A DNA stretch of 64,000 nucleotides from Bradyrhizobium algeriense. GTDB lineage: Bacteria > Pseudomonadota > Alphaproteobacteria > Rhizobiales > Xanthobacteraceae. Below are positions 35,259 to 44,182 of this stretch, in pieces. The position numbers were made by a program, and so were the translations under genes. The stretch is taken from positions 62,001 through 126,000 of the forward strand of contig NZ_PYCN01000020.1 in NCBI RefSeq assembly GCF_003062295.1, given 5' to 3'. The notes beneath the pieces are model-generated. The model was given only the letters and a program-made list of their open reading frames with translations. It was not told the DNA's origin and ran no database searches. Every line of letters begins with the position of its first letter. Position 1 is the first letter of the stretch.

Positions 35259-37586
35259 ATGAACATTCTTCCCGGCAATATGCGTTTTGGTGCGGGCCAG
35301 CCGGTCAAGCGTTTGGAAGACCAGAGACTGCTCACCGGGAAGGGGCAGTTCATCGACGACAAGCCGGAGGAGGGCGCGCTGTGGCTCTATGTGCTGCGCT
35401 CGCCCCATGCCCACGCCAGGATCAAGTCGATCGACACCAAGGCCGCGCTTGATATGGCCGGGGTGGAGGCCGTCTACACCGGTGCGGATTTGGTGAAGGA
35501 CGATATCGGCACCCTGCCTACTCTCGCGATCTTCAAGCGGCCGGACGGCAAGCCGATGACGGTGCCGCCGCGGCGGCTGCTGGCCCATGAAATCGTGCGC
35601 TATGCCGGCGAGGCGGTGGCGGCAGTGGTCGCGTCATCGCGGGTGCTGGCGCAGACGGCGGCCGAGGCGATCGAAATCGACTACGAGGTGTTGCCCTCCG
35701 TGGTCGATCCCATCGAGGCCGTGAAGCCGGGCGCACCCGCGGTGTGGCCCGAGGCGCCCGACAACATCGTGGCCGCCATGAGCTACGGCGATACCGCCAA
35801 GGTCGAAGAAGCGTTTGCAAACGCGGCGCATAAAGTTTCGCTCGATCTGGTCAGCCAGCGGCTGGTGCCCTCGGCGATGGAGCCACGCTCGACGATCGCC
35901 GAGGTCGAGAAGAAAACCGGCCGGTTGATCCTGCATGTGCAGTCGCAAACCCCGGGCTCAACCCGTGACCTGCTCGCCGAATCCATCCTGAAGCGGCCGA
36001 AGGAGAGCGTTCGCGTGCTGGTTGGCGATATCGGCGGCGGCTTCGGCCAGAAGACGAGCCTCTATCCCGAAGATGGCATCGTCGCCTACGCCGCGACCAG
36101 GCTGAACAGGAAGATCCGCTGGCGCGGCGACCGCACCGACGAGTTCGTCGGCGGCACCCATGGCCGCGATCTCACTTCGACCGGCGAATTCGCGCTCGAC
36201 GCCAAAGGCCGCGTGCTCGCCTATCGCGTGCGCTCGATCGGCGGCACCGGAGCCTACTCGTCGGGGACCGCGAACATCATTCCGCTGGTGCTCGGCCCGT
36301 TCGTGCAGACCGGCGTCTACGACCTGCCGTTGGTGCATTTCGAAGTGAAGTCGGTGATGACCAACACCGCGCCGGTCGGCGCCTATCGCGGTGCGGGGCG
36401 GCCCGAGGCGGTGTTCATCGTCGAGCGCCTGATGGATGCTGCCGCGCGGCAGATCGGCATGGACCCGCGTACCATCCGCAAGGTGAACTACATCAAGCCT
36501 GCGCAACTACCTTACACCAATGCGGTCGGCCAAGTGTACGATTCCGGCGCCTTCGGGCACATGCTGTCGCGCGCCTCGGAGCTTTCGGACTGGGACGGCT
36601 TTGCCGCGCGCAAGAAGGCGGCGAAGAAGAAGGGCCTGCTCTACGGCCGCGGCCTCACCAGCTACATCGAATGGACCGGCGGGCGCGCGCACACCGAAAA
36701 GGTCAGCCTGCATGCCACTGCAGAAGGCCGCATCATCCTGCATTCCGGCACCATGGCGATGGGGCAGGGCCTTCAGACCACCTACACCCAGATGGTGTCC
36801 GACACGCTCGGCATCCCCATGGACAAGATCGACGTGGTGCAGGGCGACACTGATCTGGCGACCGGCTTCGGCAGCGTCGGCTCGCGCTCGCTGTTCGTCG
36901 GCGGCACGGCGGTCGCGGTTTCGAGTAACGACATGATCAACAAGGCGCGCGAGAAAGCCTCGAACGTGCTCGAAACCTCCATCGAGGATATTGAGTATCG
37001 CGACGGCTGGCTGACGGTGGTCGGCACCGACAAGCGCATCAGCCTGTTCGAAATCGCGAAGAATGAAAACGGCGCGCGACTGTCCGTCGATTCCGAAGGC
37101 GAAGTCGACGGGCCAAGCTGGCCTAACGGCACGCATATCTGCGAAGTCGAGATCGATCCGGAAACCGGCGTCAGCAAGGTGGTGCGCTACACTACCGTCG
37201 ACGACGTCGGCATCGCGGTCAACCCGATGCTGGTGACCGGCCAGGTGCATGGCGGCGTCGCCCAAGGCATTGGGCAGGCGCTGTACGAGGGCGTCGCCTA
37301 CAGCGAGGAAGGCCAGCTATTGACCGCGAGCTACCAGGATTACTGCGTGCCGCGCGCCGACGACATCCCGCCGATTATCGTGACGCTGGATGATTCCGCG
37401 CCGTGCCGCACCAATCCGCTCGGCGCCAAGGGCTGCGGCGAGTCCGGCGCAATCGGTGGCCCGCCTTGCGTCACCAACGGTGTGATGGATGCCTTGAGCG
37501 AACTCGGCATCAAGCAGCTCAATACCCCGCTGACGCCGGCGAAAGTGTGGCAGGCGATAAGGGATGCGAGGGCTGCGGGCGGATAG
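35259..37586 (+). CDS. Molybdenum hydroxylase large subunit (CoxL-like, xanthine dehydrogenase family)
   Basis: A 775-residue molybdopterin-cytosine-dinucleotide-binding subunit. The motifs GGGFGQKTS (MCD/Mo-binding glutamine), AYRGAGRPEA and the active-site glutamate in KGCGESGAIGG are present. The AYXCSFR motif of true form I CO dehydrogenase is absent; AYRGAGRP is the form II type, whose members oxidise aldehydes, heterocycles or unknown substrates. The FAD (CoxM) and 2Fe-2S (CoxS) partner subunits are not next to it, so it is an orphan here. A palindromic repeat separates its end from a convergent acyl-CoA dehydrogenase gene. Confidence 0.9.
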   Translation: MNILPGNMRFGAGQPVKRLEDQRLLTGKGQFIDDKPEEGALWLYVLRSPHAHARIKSIDTKAALDMAGVEAVYTGADLVKDDIGTLPTLAIFKRPDGKPMTVPPRRLLAHEIVRYAGEAVAAVVASSRVLAQTAAEAIEIDYEVLPSVVDPIEAVKPGAPAVWPEAPDNIVAAMSYGDTAKVEEAFANAAHKVSLDLVSQRLVPSAMEPRSTIAEVEKKTGRLILHVQSQTPGSTRDLLAESILKRPKESVRVLVGDIGGGFGQKTSLYPEDGIVAYAATRLNRKIRWRGDRTDEFVGGTHGRDLTSTGEFALDAKGRVLAYRVRSIGGTGAYSSGTANIIPLVLGPFVQTGVYDLPLVHFEVKSVMTNTAPVGAYRGAGRPEAVFIVERLMDAAARQIGMDPRTIRKVNYIKPAQLPYTNAVGQVYDSGAFGHMLSRASELSDWDGFAARKKAAKKKGLLYGRGLTSYIEWTGGRAHTEKVSLHATAEGRIILHSGTMAMGQGLQTTYTQMVSDTLGIPMDKIDVVQGDTDLATGFGSVGSRSLFVGGTAVAVSSNDMINKAREKASNVLETSIEDIEYRDGWLTVVGTDKRISLFEIAKNENGARLSVDSEGEVDGPSWPNGTHICEVEIDPETGVSKVVRYTTVDDVGIAVNPMLVTGQVHGGVAQGIGQALYEGVAYSEEGQLLTASYQDYCVPRADDIPPIIVTLDDSAPCRTNPLGAKGCGESGAIGGPPCVTNGVMDALSELGIKQLNTPLTPAKVWQAIRDARAAGG

Positions 37587-37603
37587 GCACGTTCTCTCAA
37601 CCC

Positions 37604-37703
37604 GTCATTCCGGGGCGCGCGCTAGCGCGAACCTCAGATGTGCAAGTGCACATCGGGAATCTCGAGGTTCCGGGTTCGATGCTTTGCATCGCCCCGGAAC
37701 GAC
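37604..37703. repeat. Palindromic intergenic repeat (REP/BIME-like)
   Basis: The 14-base arms GTCATTCCGGGGCG (37604-37617) and CGCCCCGGAACGAC (37690-37703) pair with one mismatch. Inside are a smaller perfect hairpin, GATGTGCA/TGCACATC, and GGAATCTCGAGGTTCC, which is nearly self-complementary. It lies between two converging genes and may end transcription from both sides. Elements starting GTCATTCCGGGGCG are, as I recall, frequent in Bradyrhizobium genomes. Confidence 0.75.
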
Positions 37704-37708
37704 AACAA

Positions 37709-38905
37709 TCACAATCCCAGCACCATCTTCGCCACGATATCCCGCTGGATCTCCGACGAGCCGCCGAAGATCGTATACGCGCGGCTGTTGAGATATTCCG
37801 GCACCACCGGCAGCAATTCCTCCGGGATTCCCGGCGCCTCGTTGAGCCGGTAGAGCGGCCGCACCGGCTCGACATAGAGGCCGTCATTGCCGATCACGTC
37901 GACGCCGAGCCGCGTCACGGCCTGGCGGATTTCGCTGACGCGCAGTTTTAGCAGTGACGACACGGCGCCGGGATTTTGTCCGGTCTGCAACGCCGACAGC
38001 ACCCGCAGTTCGGTCATTTCAAGCGTATCGATATCGACCTCGATCTCGGACATCCGCACCGCGATATCGGGATCGTCGATGGCGCAGCCGGTGGCGTCGG
38101 ATTCGGCAAGATCGGAAATCGTCTTCAGCGCGTCGCGCAATTTCGCCGAGGCGATGCCGGCGCCACGCTCGAACTCGAGCAGGTATTTGCCATAGGTCCA
38201 GCCTTTGCCTTCCTCGCCGACGCGGTTCGCGACAGGCACGCGCACCTCGTCGAAGAACACCTGGTTGACCTCATGGTCGCCGCCGATGGTAAGAATCGGC
38301 CGCGTCGTGATGCCCGGGGTCTTCATGTCGATCAGGATGAAGGAGATGCCGTCCTGCTGCCGCTCGGTCTCGCTGGTGCGCACCAGCGCGAACATGCGGT
38401 TAGCGTGATGGGCATGCGTGGTCCAGATCTTGGTGCCGTTGACGATGTAGTCGTCGCCATCGCGCACGGCGCGGGTCTTCAGCGACGACAGGTCGGAGCC
38501 GGAGCCCGGCTCAGAATAGCCCTGGCACCAATAGTCCTCGCCGGAGAGAATTTGCGGCAGGTAAAAGTTCTTCTGCTCGGGCGAACCGAAGCCGATGATG
38601 ACGGGGCCGACCATCTTGACGCCCATCACGTTCACATTGGGCACGCCGGCGCGGGCGCATTCGGCCTCGAAGATCCAGCGCTGCGACGGGGTCCAGTCGG
38701 GGCCGCCATGGTCAACCGGCCAACCCGGCGCGCCCCAGCCCTTCTTGTGAAGCGCGCGCTGCCAGGCCATGCCGATATCAGGATCGGAGAATACCGACGG
38801 CGTCAGCGCGGTGGCGCGTTTCATTTCCGGCGTGAGATTGGCCGCGATGAATTCGCGCACCTCCTTCTCGAAGGCGCGCTCCTCAGCGTTGAAAGCAAGA
38901 TCCAT
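37709..38905 (-). CDS. Acyl-CoA dehydrogenase family protein (A)
   Basis: A 398-residue flavoprotein that introduces the alpha,beta double bond in an acyl-CoA. Visible are the FAD/substrate loop WCQGYSEPGSGSDLSSLKT and the C-terminal YTIFGGSSEIQRDIVAK. An AAGGAG ribosome site precedes the ATG. It is followed upstream by a second, shorter paralogue (38919-40067) and an enoyl-CoA hydratase, all on the minus strand. This matches the paired-ACAD layout of steroid, cyclic or branched-chain acid degradation, where two different ACAD subunits form a heterotetramer. Confidence 0.9.
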   Translation of the reverse strand: MDLAFNAEERAFEKEVREFIAANLTPEMKRATALTPSVFSDPDIGMAWQRALHKKGWGAPGWPVDHGGPDWTPSQRWIFEAECARAGVPNVNVMGVKMVGPVIIGFGSPEQKNFYLPQILSGEDYWCQGYSEPGSGSDLSSLKTRAVRDGDDYIVNGTKIWTTHAHHANRMFALVRTSETERQQDGISFILIDMKTPGITTRPILTIGGDHEVNQVFFDEVRVPVANRVGEEGKGWTYGKYLLEFERGAGIASAKLRDALKTISDLAESDATGCAIDDPDIAVRMSEIEVDIDTLEMTELRVLSALQTGQNPGAVSSLLKLRVSEIRQAVTRLGVDVIGNDGLYVEPVRPLYRLNEAPGIPEELLPVVPEYLNSRAYTIFGGSSEIQRDIVAKMVLGL

Positions 38906-38918
38906 GGTGCGCTCCTTT

Positions 38919-40067
38919 TCAGGTCTGAACGGCACGGCCGCCGAGCGCGGCGTGACGGCGATAGTGATGGGCGCTGCCGCCAAACAGCGTGTCAAAGGCG
39001 AGCAGTCGCTTGAAGTAGGCGCCGATATCGAGCTCCTCGGTGACGCCCATGGCGCCGTGAAGCTGCACCGACTGCTCGGCGACGAAGCGCGCGCATTTGC
39101 CGATCTTGGCTTTCGCACCCGAGGCCGCCCGGCTGCGCGCGACTGGTTCGGCGTCGGCCATCAGCGCGGCGCGCAAGGCCATCGAGCGCGCCTCGTCGCA
39201 TTGCATCGCCATATCAGCGAGGCGATGCCGGATCACCTGGTTGGCGGACAGCGGCCGCCCGAACTGTTTTCGAATTTTGGTGTATTCGAGCGTCTGGTCG
39301 AGCAGCGTTTGCATGATGCCGACGGCCTCGGCGCCAAGTGCGGCCATGGCGCGGTCGATCACGGCTTCGATCGCGGGCAACGCGTCACCGCCGTCGCCGA
39401 GCAGGGCGTCTGCAGGAAGCTGTACATCCCGGAGATCGAGATTGCAGGCCCGGCCGCCACCAAGCCGCGGAAAGTCGCGTGAGGTGAGGCCGCGCGTGCC
39501 TTGCGGCACGAGGAACAGGCAAAGCTTACCTGGCTTGCCATTGCCATCGTCGACGCGGGCCGAGACGATGATCTGTTCGGCGGCGTTGCCGTCCAGCACC
39601 GCAATCTTGTGTCCATCGAGGCGCCAGCCGTCAGGCGTCTTCTTCGCGATCGCCCGAACATTAGCCAGATCGAAGCGCGCCTGACGCTCCGAATGTGCGA
39701 ATGCCAGATACAGCGAACCATCGGCGATCTTTGGCAACAGCGCCTGCTTCTGCGCTTCCGTACCGCATTCCGAGATCAGCGACGCGCCGATCACGACGGT
39801 CGAGAGATACGGCTCGGAGACGAGGCCGCGGCCGAACGCTTCCATCAGGATACCGATCTCAATGGCGCCGCCGCCGAGCCCGCCATTGGCCTCCGAAATC
39901 GGCAGCGCCAGCCAGCCGAGTTCGGCGAACTGCTTCCAGATGTCGGCGCTGAAGCCGAGCGGATCGCTGGCGACCTTGCGGCGATGATCGGCGGTATAGG
40001 TCTCGCTGACGAAGCGGTCGGCACTTTCGCGCAGCAACCGCTGCTCGTCACTTGGGGTAAGGTCCAT
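38919..40067 (-). CDS. Acyl-CoA dehydrogenase family protein (B)
   Basis: A 382-residue ACAD-fold protein. The middle loop is weak compared with protein A (YLAFAHSERQARFDLANVRA in place of a TEPxxGSD motif). The C-terminal part keeps RKQFGRPLSANQVIRH and the QLHGAMGVTEE motif, which supplies the FAD-contact half. The two proteins have complementary strong halves, as in FadE-type alpha2beta2 heterotetramers. The two genes are 13 bp apart. The partnership is inference. Confidence 0.87.
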   Translation of the reverse strand: MDLTPSDEQRLLRESADRFVSETYTADHRRKVASDPLGFSADIWKQFAELGWLALPISEANGGLGGGAIEIGILMEAFGRGLVSEPYLSTVVIGASLISECGTEAQKQALLPKIADGSLYLAFAHSERQARFDLANVRAIAKKTPDGWRLDGHKIAVLDGNAAEQIIVSARVDDGNGKPGKLCLFLVPQGTRGLTSRDFPRLGGGRACNLDLRDVQLPADALLGDGGDALPAIEAVIDRAMAALGAEAVGIMQTLLDQTLEYTKIRKQFGRPLSANQVIRHRLADMAMQCDEARSMALRAALMADAEPVARSRAASGAKAKIGKCARFVAEQSVQLHGAMGVTEELDIGAYFKRLLAFDTLFGGSAHHYRRHAALGGRAVQT

Positions 40068-40086
40068 CTGATCTACTTTGCTCGTT

Positions 40087-40935
40087 CTATTTTGTTTGTG
40101 CCGGTTTTCTGACGGAGGGGTGCAGGCCTGAGGGATCCACGATCATTCCGAATTGCTGCAGGTTATGCGCGTGGCAGAGCTGATGCAGCGCGAACGCCTG
40201 CTCGATCGCCGCCGGCTGGCCCATCACGTCGATCGAGCGATTGACGGCTTCTTTTGTCAGCTTCAGCGCGAACGAGGGTTTGGCTGCGATCCTTTCAGCA
40301 AGCTTCATCACGAACGAAGAAAGTTCGTCGCGCGGCACTACATGATTGACCATACCGAGCCGGTGCGCTTCGTCCGCGCTCCAGACGTCAGCGGTGAACA
40401 GCAATTCCTTGGCCTTGCGTGGGCCCAGTTCCCAGGGATGCACGAACCATTCGACGCCGCAGACGCCCATGGTCACCACGGGATCGCAGAACTCTGCATC
40501 GTGGCTTGCGACAATCAGATCGCAGGCCCAGGCCAGCATCAGTCCGCCGGCGATACACTTGCCGTGCACCTCGGCGATCGTAGGTTTCGCCAGATTGCGC
40601 CAGCGCCGCGTGATCTGCAGATAGATTTCCTGCTCGCGCGCGAAGCGGCCGTGGGCGTTGGGTTCGGCGAAGCCGCCCCAATTTCCGACCGGCGGAAAAT
40701 CAATGCCAGCGTTGTTCTTGCCGCCGGGGCGCAGGTCATGTCCTGACGAAAAATGCGGGCCGTTGCCGGCGAGGATGATGACCTTGACCGCGTCGTCCTG
40801 CACCGCCTGGTCGAACGCGGCGTTGAGGTCGTAAGTCATCTGCAGGTTCTGCGCGTTGCGCGCCTCGGGCCGGTTCATCACGATCCGCGCGATGCGTGAC
40901 TCCGGCCGTTCCACGACGATGGTCTCGAACTTCAT
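40087..40935 (-). CDS. Enoyl-CoA hydratase/isomerase family protein
   Basis: A 282-residue crotonase-fold protein. The oxyanion-hole segments GPHFSSGHDL and GKCIAGGLMLAWACDL are clear. The region normally carrying the catalytic glutamates reads TMGVCGVEWFVHP, not the common hydratase pattern, so isomerase or another crotonase activity is possible. It is first in the minus-strand unit that continues with the two acyl-CoA dehydrogenases, 19 bp apart. It probably acts on the same, unidentified acyl-CoA. Confidence 0.88.
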   Translation of the reverse strand: MKFETIVVERPESRIARIVMNRPEARNAQNLQMTYDLNAAFDQAVQDDAVKVIILAGNGPHFSSGHDLRPGGKNNAGIDFPPVGNWGGFAEPNAHGRFAREQEIYLQITRRWRNLAKPTIAEVHGKCIAGGLMLAWACDLIVASHDAEFCDPVVTMGVCGVEWFVHPWELGPRKAKELLFTADVWSADEAHRLGMVNHVVPRDELSSFVMKLAERIAAKPSFALKLTKEAVNRSIDVMGQPAAIEQAFALHQLCHAHNLQQFGMIVDPSGLHPSVRKPAQTK

Positions 40936-41098
40936 GACGCCCTCGCGTTTCCCTTATTGTTGGCGGCCATGTTGTAATTTCGGCAAATGATACGCAAGGG
41001 CCCTTCGGCTGCGAAACAGACCTGAGGCAGGCTCACACCTGCATACCTGACGCAACCAATCTGGTAGGTTGGCGTTTGATTTCTTTTGGGAGAGCCCA

Positions 41099-41707
41099 AT
41101 GCGCAGATTTTGGACCGTGCTGGCGGCGCTGGCGACGCTGAGCCTGACCAATTGCGGTTACAACGCGATCCAGACCAACGACGAGCAGGTCAAGTCGGGT
41201 TGGTCGGAAGTGGTCAACCAATACCAGCGCCGCGCCGATCTGGTGCCCAACCTCGTTAATTCCGTGAAGGGCTTTGCGCAGCAGGAAAAGGACGTTCTGC
41301 TCGGCGTTACCAATGCGCGCGCCAAGGTCGGCAGCGTCCAGGCGACGCCGGAGGTGCTGAACGATCCCGCCGCATTCCAGAAATTCCAGGCCGCCCAGAG
41401 CGAACTCACGAGCGCGCTGTCGCGGCTGTTGGTGGTGACCGAGAACTATCCGCAGCTCAAGTCGGACGCCCTGTTTCGCGATCTGATGGCGCAGCTCGAA
41501 GGCACCGAAAACCGCATCACCGTGGCGCGCAACCGCTACATCAAGGCGGTGCAGGACTATAATGTCGGCATCCGCACCTTCCCGAACAATCTGACGGCGA
41601 TGGCCTTTGGCTACAAGGAGAAGCCGGGCTTCACGGTCGATAACGAGAAGGCGATCTCGACGGCGCCGAAGGTGGACTTCAACCCGACGCCGGCGCCCGC
41701 GAAGTGA
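41099..41707 (+). CDS. lemA: LemA family lipoprotein
   Basis: A 202-residue LemA-family protein. It starts with a lipoprotein signal ending in LTNC, with lipidated cysteine at 19. It continues with the family core SGWSEVVNQYQRRADLVPNL and long helices. LemA proteins are membrane-associated and of uncertain function, usually encoded with TPM-domain proteins as here. A GGGAGAG ribosome site precedes the ATG at 41099. It is first of three co-directional genes, 22 bp before the next. Confidence 0.92.
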   Translation: MRRFWTVLAALATLSLTNCGYNAIQTNDEQVKSGWSEVVNQYQRRADLVPNLVNSVKGFAQQEKDVLLGVTNARAKVGSVQATPEVLNDPAAFQKFQAAQSELTSALSRLLVVTENYPQLKSDALFRDLMAQLEGTENRITVARNRYIKAVQDYNVGIRTFPNNLTAMAFGYKEKPGFTVDNEKAISTAPKVDFNPTPAPAK

Positions 41708-41729
41708 CGGGGTGAGCAGGCGACTTGCG

Positions 41730-42614
41730 ATGAACGCTGCAAGAGCCTCCATTCTCGCGCTACTGCTTTGCTGGGCTTGTTCGGCGCTGGCGCTCGTCGC
41801 GGTGCCGGCCTTGAGCGGACGGGTGGTCGATCAGACCGGCACCCTCGCGGCCAGCGACATCGCCTCGCTGACGCAGCAACTGAAGAATCTGGAGACGCGA
41901 AAGGGCAGCCAGATCGCGGTGCTGATCGTGCCGACGACGGACGGCGAGGCAATCGAGCAATTTTCGCTTCGGGTCGCGGAAGCCTGGAAGATCGGCCGCA
42001 AGAAGATCGACGACGGCGCGCTGCTCGTCATCGCCAGGAACGATCGACGCTTGCGGATCGAGGTCGGTTATGGCCTCGAAGGCGCACTCACCGATGTCAC
42101 CACGAAGCGCATCATCGACGAGGACATCACGCCGAAATTCAAGACCGGCGATTTCGCCGGCGGAGTTTCTGCCGGGATCAACCGGATAATCCGAGTCGCC
42201 GAGGGCGAAAAATTACCCGAGCCGGAGCCGCCGCATTGGCAAAGTCCCGGCCTGTTCAACACCATCGACCCGTTCAATCCTTTCGTCCTTGCCTTCGTGT
42301 TCATTGTCGGCGGCGCGCTAAGGGCGTCACTTGGCCGGCTGATCGGTTCGGCCGCGACCGGCGGCTTCGTCGGAGCTTTGGCCTGGCTCCTCGTCGGCAG
42401 CCTCGGGGCGGCTGCGGCTATCGGCGTACTCGTGTTCCTCATTTCTGCGTTCATCGATCTGATACCCTCTGGTGGTAGCCGCGGCACACGTGGCGGCTGG
42501 TCGACTGGCGGCAGCGATTGGAGCGGTAGTCGCAGCAGCAGTGGCAGTTCGAGCGGCGGCTTCAGTGGCGGCGGCGGCAGCTTTGGCGGCGGCGGCGCAT
42601 CGGGGAGCTGGTAG
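41730..42614 (+). CDS. TPM domain protein with membrane segment and Gly/Ser-rich tail (YgcG-like)
   Basis: A 294-residue protein with a signal peptide and an exported TPM-phosphatase-type domain (about 30-160: VVDQTGTLAASDIASL, IEVGYGLEGALTD). One or two membrane segments follow at about 190-245. The tail of some 45 residues is almost only Gly, Ser and Trp, ending in a GGGG-rich stretch. This layout is typical of YgcG/YdjH-like proteins encoded after lemA. The ATG at 41730 was preferred; a GTG six codons earlier (41712) is possible. Function unproven; photosystem II repair is known only for a plant TPM homologue. Confidence 0.88.
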   Translation: MNAARASILALLLCWACSALALVAVPALSGRVVDQTGTLAASDIASLTQQLKNLETRKGSQIAVLIVPTTDGEAIEQFSLRVAEAWKIGRKKIDDGALLVIARNDRRLRIEVGYGLEGALTDVTTKRIIDEDITPKFKTGDFAGGVSAGINRIIRVAEGEKLPEPEPPHWQSPGLFNTIDPFNPFVLAFVFIVGGALRASLGRLIGSAATGGFVGALAWLLVGSLGAAAAIGVLVFLISAFIDLIPSGGSRGTRGGWSTGGSDWSGSRSSSGSSSGGFSGGGGSFGGGGASGSW

Positions 42615-42615
42615 C

Positions 42616-43113
42616 ATGAGCATTAGGCGCATCGGCAGGCATCTCCTCGAACACCGCTGGCGGCTGCGGCGCATCTTTCCGCCGCAAGCGCTGGCGAGGA
42701 TCGAGCAGGCGATCAAGTCAGGCGAAGCCACCCATTCCGGCGAGGTGCGTTTCGTGGTGGAAGGAGCGCTCGATGGCGCGCCGCTGTTTCGCAATCAGCC
42801 GGCGCGGGAGCGGGCGCTGGATATTTTTTCGCAGTTGCGGATCTGGGACACCGCGCACAATAACGGCGTGCTGATCTATCTTCTGCTCGCCGATCGCGAT
42901 GTCGAAATCGTCGCCGACCGCGGCATCAACGCGAGGGTGGGCACAGCGGGCTGGGAAAGAATATGCCGGGAGATGGAAACGGACTTCAGAGCAGGGAATT
43001 TCGAACGCGGCGTGATCAAGGGGATAGAAGCCGTGTCGCGCGAATTGGCCACGTATTTTCCGAGGAGCGGTAGCGGCTCGAATGAACTGCCGGATACGCC
43101 AGTGGTGATGTAG
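42616..43113 (+). CDS. TPM domain protein, soluble
   Basis: A 165-residue TPM-domain protein without signal peptide. It shows the family pattern GEVRFVVEGAL, WDTAHNNGVLIYLLLADRDVE and RDVEIVADRGI. The ATG follows the previous stop by one base, so it is coupled to the YgcG-like gene. It makes the third member of the LemA/TPM/TPM unit. A strong terminator-like hairpin follows about 190 bases after its stop. Confidence 0.88.
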   Translation: MSIRRIGRHLLEHRWRLRRIFPPQALARIEQAIKSGEATHSGEVRFVVEGALDGAPLFRNQPARERALDIFSQLRIWDTAHNNGVLIYLLLADRDVEIVADRGINARVGTAGWERICREMETDFRAGNFERGVIKGIEAVSRELATYFPRSGSGSNELPDTPVVM

Positions 43114-43303
43114 CTCACCGCCACCCTAAACCAATGGATAGTCGGCACATCCGTTTCCATGGTGTGAGCCTACCTCGGTACGGTTCGGCAATACCTGCGC
43201 GCAATGGCGTCAGCCGGCACCGGGTGCTATTGATCAAAATAGTTCTAGCAACGGAATGCAAAGCAACGGAACCGGACCCACGAGCCGGCAGTTGCAAGAC
43301 AGG

Positions 43304-43336
43304 GTCGGCGGCGTAACGCCCGCCGGCCTTTTCTTT
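43304..43336 (+). terminator. Rho-independent terminator after the LemA/TPM unit
   Basis: A GC-rich stem (GTCGGCGGCG paired with CGCCCGCCGGC, imperfect) is followed by CTTTTCTTTT. It lies between the LemA/TPM unit and a convergent glutathione transferase gene and is oriented for the plus strand. Confidence 0.65.
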
Positions 43337-43358
43337 TGATGAGGGACGATTGCTCCGT

Positions 43359-43973
43359 TCACGCCTTCGCCGATGGCCGCTCTCCCACACGCGCCATCCA
43401 TGCGACGATATTGGCATTGGCGGGATCGAGCGGCTGGCCGACCTGGCCGGCGAAATCGAGCCAGCCATAGAGCAGGATGTCGGCCAGCGTGAAGCGCTTG
43501 CCGCAGAGATAGTCGCGGCCGTCGGCCATCTGGCCGTTGAGCCATTGCAGGCGGTTGGCAGCGATCATCTTCAGCCCGGGCGAGGCCTCAGGCGCGCAGG
43601 GAATTCGTTTTTCGAAAAACTTGAGACCTTCGCCGAAGCGAAAGCCGTTGCCCAGATGCTCGCAGATGTTGAGGTCGACGCGGCGGGTCCACATCCGGCA
43701 TTCGGCGCGCTCCTCCGGTGTCGTCCCGATCATCGCGGGGGCCGGGTGCTTCTCTTCGAGGTATTCGCAGATCGCGGTGATCTCGGACAGATAGTTGCCG
43801 TCGTCGAGTTCGAGCGTCGGCATCTGGCCGTGCGGATTGCGCTTCAAATGCTCGGCTTCACGGTTCTCGCCCTTGCGCAGATCGACGATCTGCTTCGGCA
43901 CCTCGATGCCCTTTTCCGCCATGAACATGCGGACGATGCGGGGATTCGGTCCGACCGAGTCGTAGAACTTCAT
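43359..43973 (-). CDS. Glutathione S-transferase family protein
   Basis: A 204-residue two-domain protein. The N-terminal thioredoxin-like domain has YDSVGPNPRIVRMFMAEKG and the cis-proline/glutathione motif GQMPTLELDDG with SEITAICEYLE. The C-terminal helical domain includes FTLADILLYGWLDF. No cysteine lies at the beta-class position near residue 10. Substrate unknown. It is monocistronic, with a palindromic repeat upstream. Confidence 0.9.
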   Translation of the reverse strand: MKFYDSVGPNPRIVRMFMAEKGIEVPKQIVDLRKGENREAEHLKRNPHGQMPTLELDDGNYLSEITAICEYLEEKHPAPAMIGTTPEERAECRMWTRRVDLNICEHLGNGFRFGEGLKFFEKRIPCAPEASPGLKMIAANRLQWLNGQMADGRDYLCGKRFTLADILLYGWLDFAGQVGQPLDPANANIVAWMARVGERPSAKA

Positions 43974-44090
43974 GATGCTGTCTCTCCCTTATTTTCTTGT
44001 GATGGTTGTGGGAGCCGTTGAACATTCCGCCGCAGCGTTTGTCAAATGGCGCGCTATTGGCGGCCTGGCACCGCAGAGCCGAGACCGAGC

Positions 44091-44178
44091 GTAGCCCGGA
44101 TGGAGCGGAGCGTAATCCGGGGCTGTCCTGAATTGTTGCGTGCTGTTCCCGGATTGCGCTTCGCTCCATCCGGGCTAC
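44091..44178. repeat. Palindromic repeat with 30-base arms
   Basis: The arm GTAGCCCGGATGGAGCGGAG continuing to 44120 pairs with 44149-44178 with two mismatches, leaving a 28-base loop. Its motif GTAGCCCGGATG recurs at the start of the hairpin region near 58776, suggesting a dispersed family. It lies between a GST gene and the metallo-hydrolase gene. Confidence 0.8.
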
Positions 44179-44182
44179 GGGC

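Noticed and set aside
35259..37586. Aerobic carbon monoxide dehydrogenase
   Set aside because: The form I AYXCSFR active-site loop is absent and no coxM or coxS gene is adjacent.
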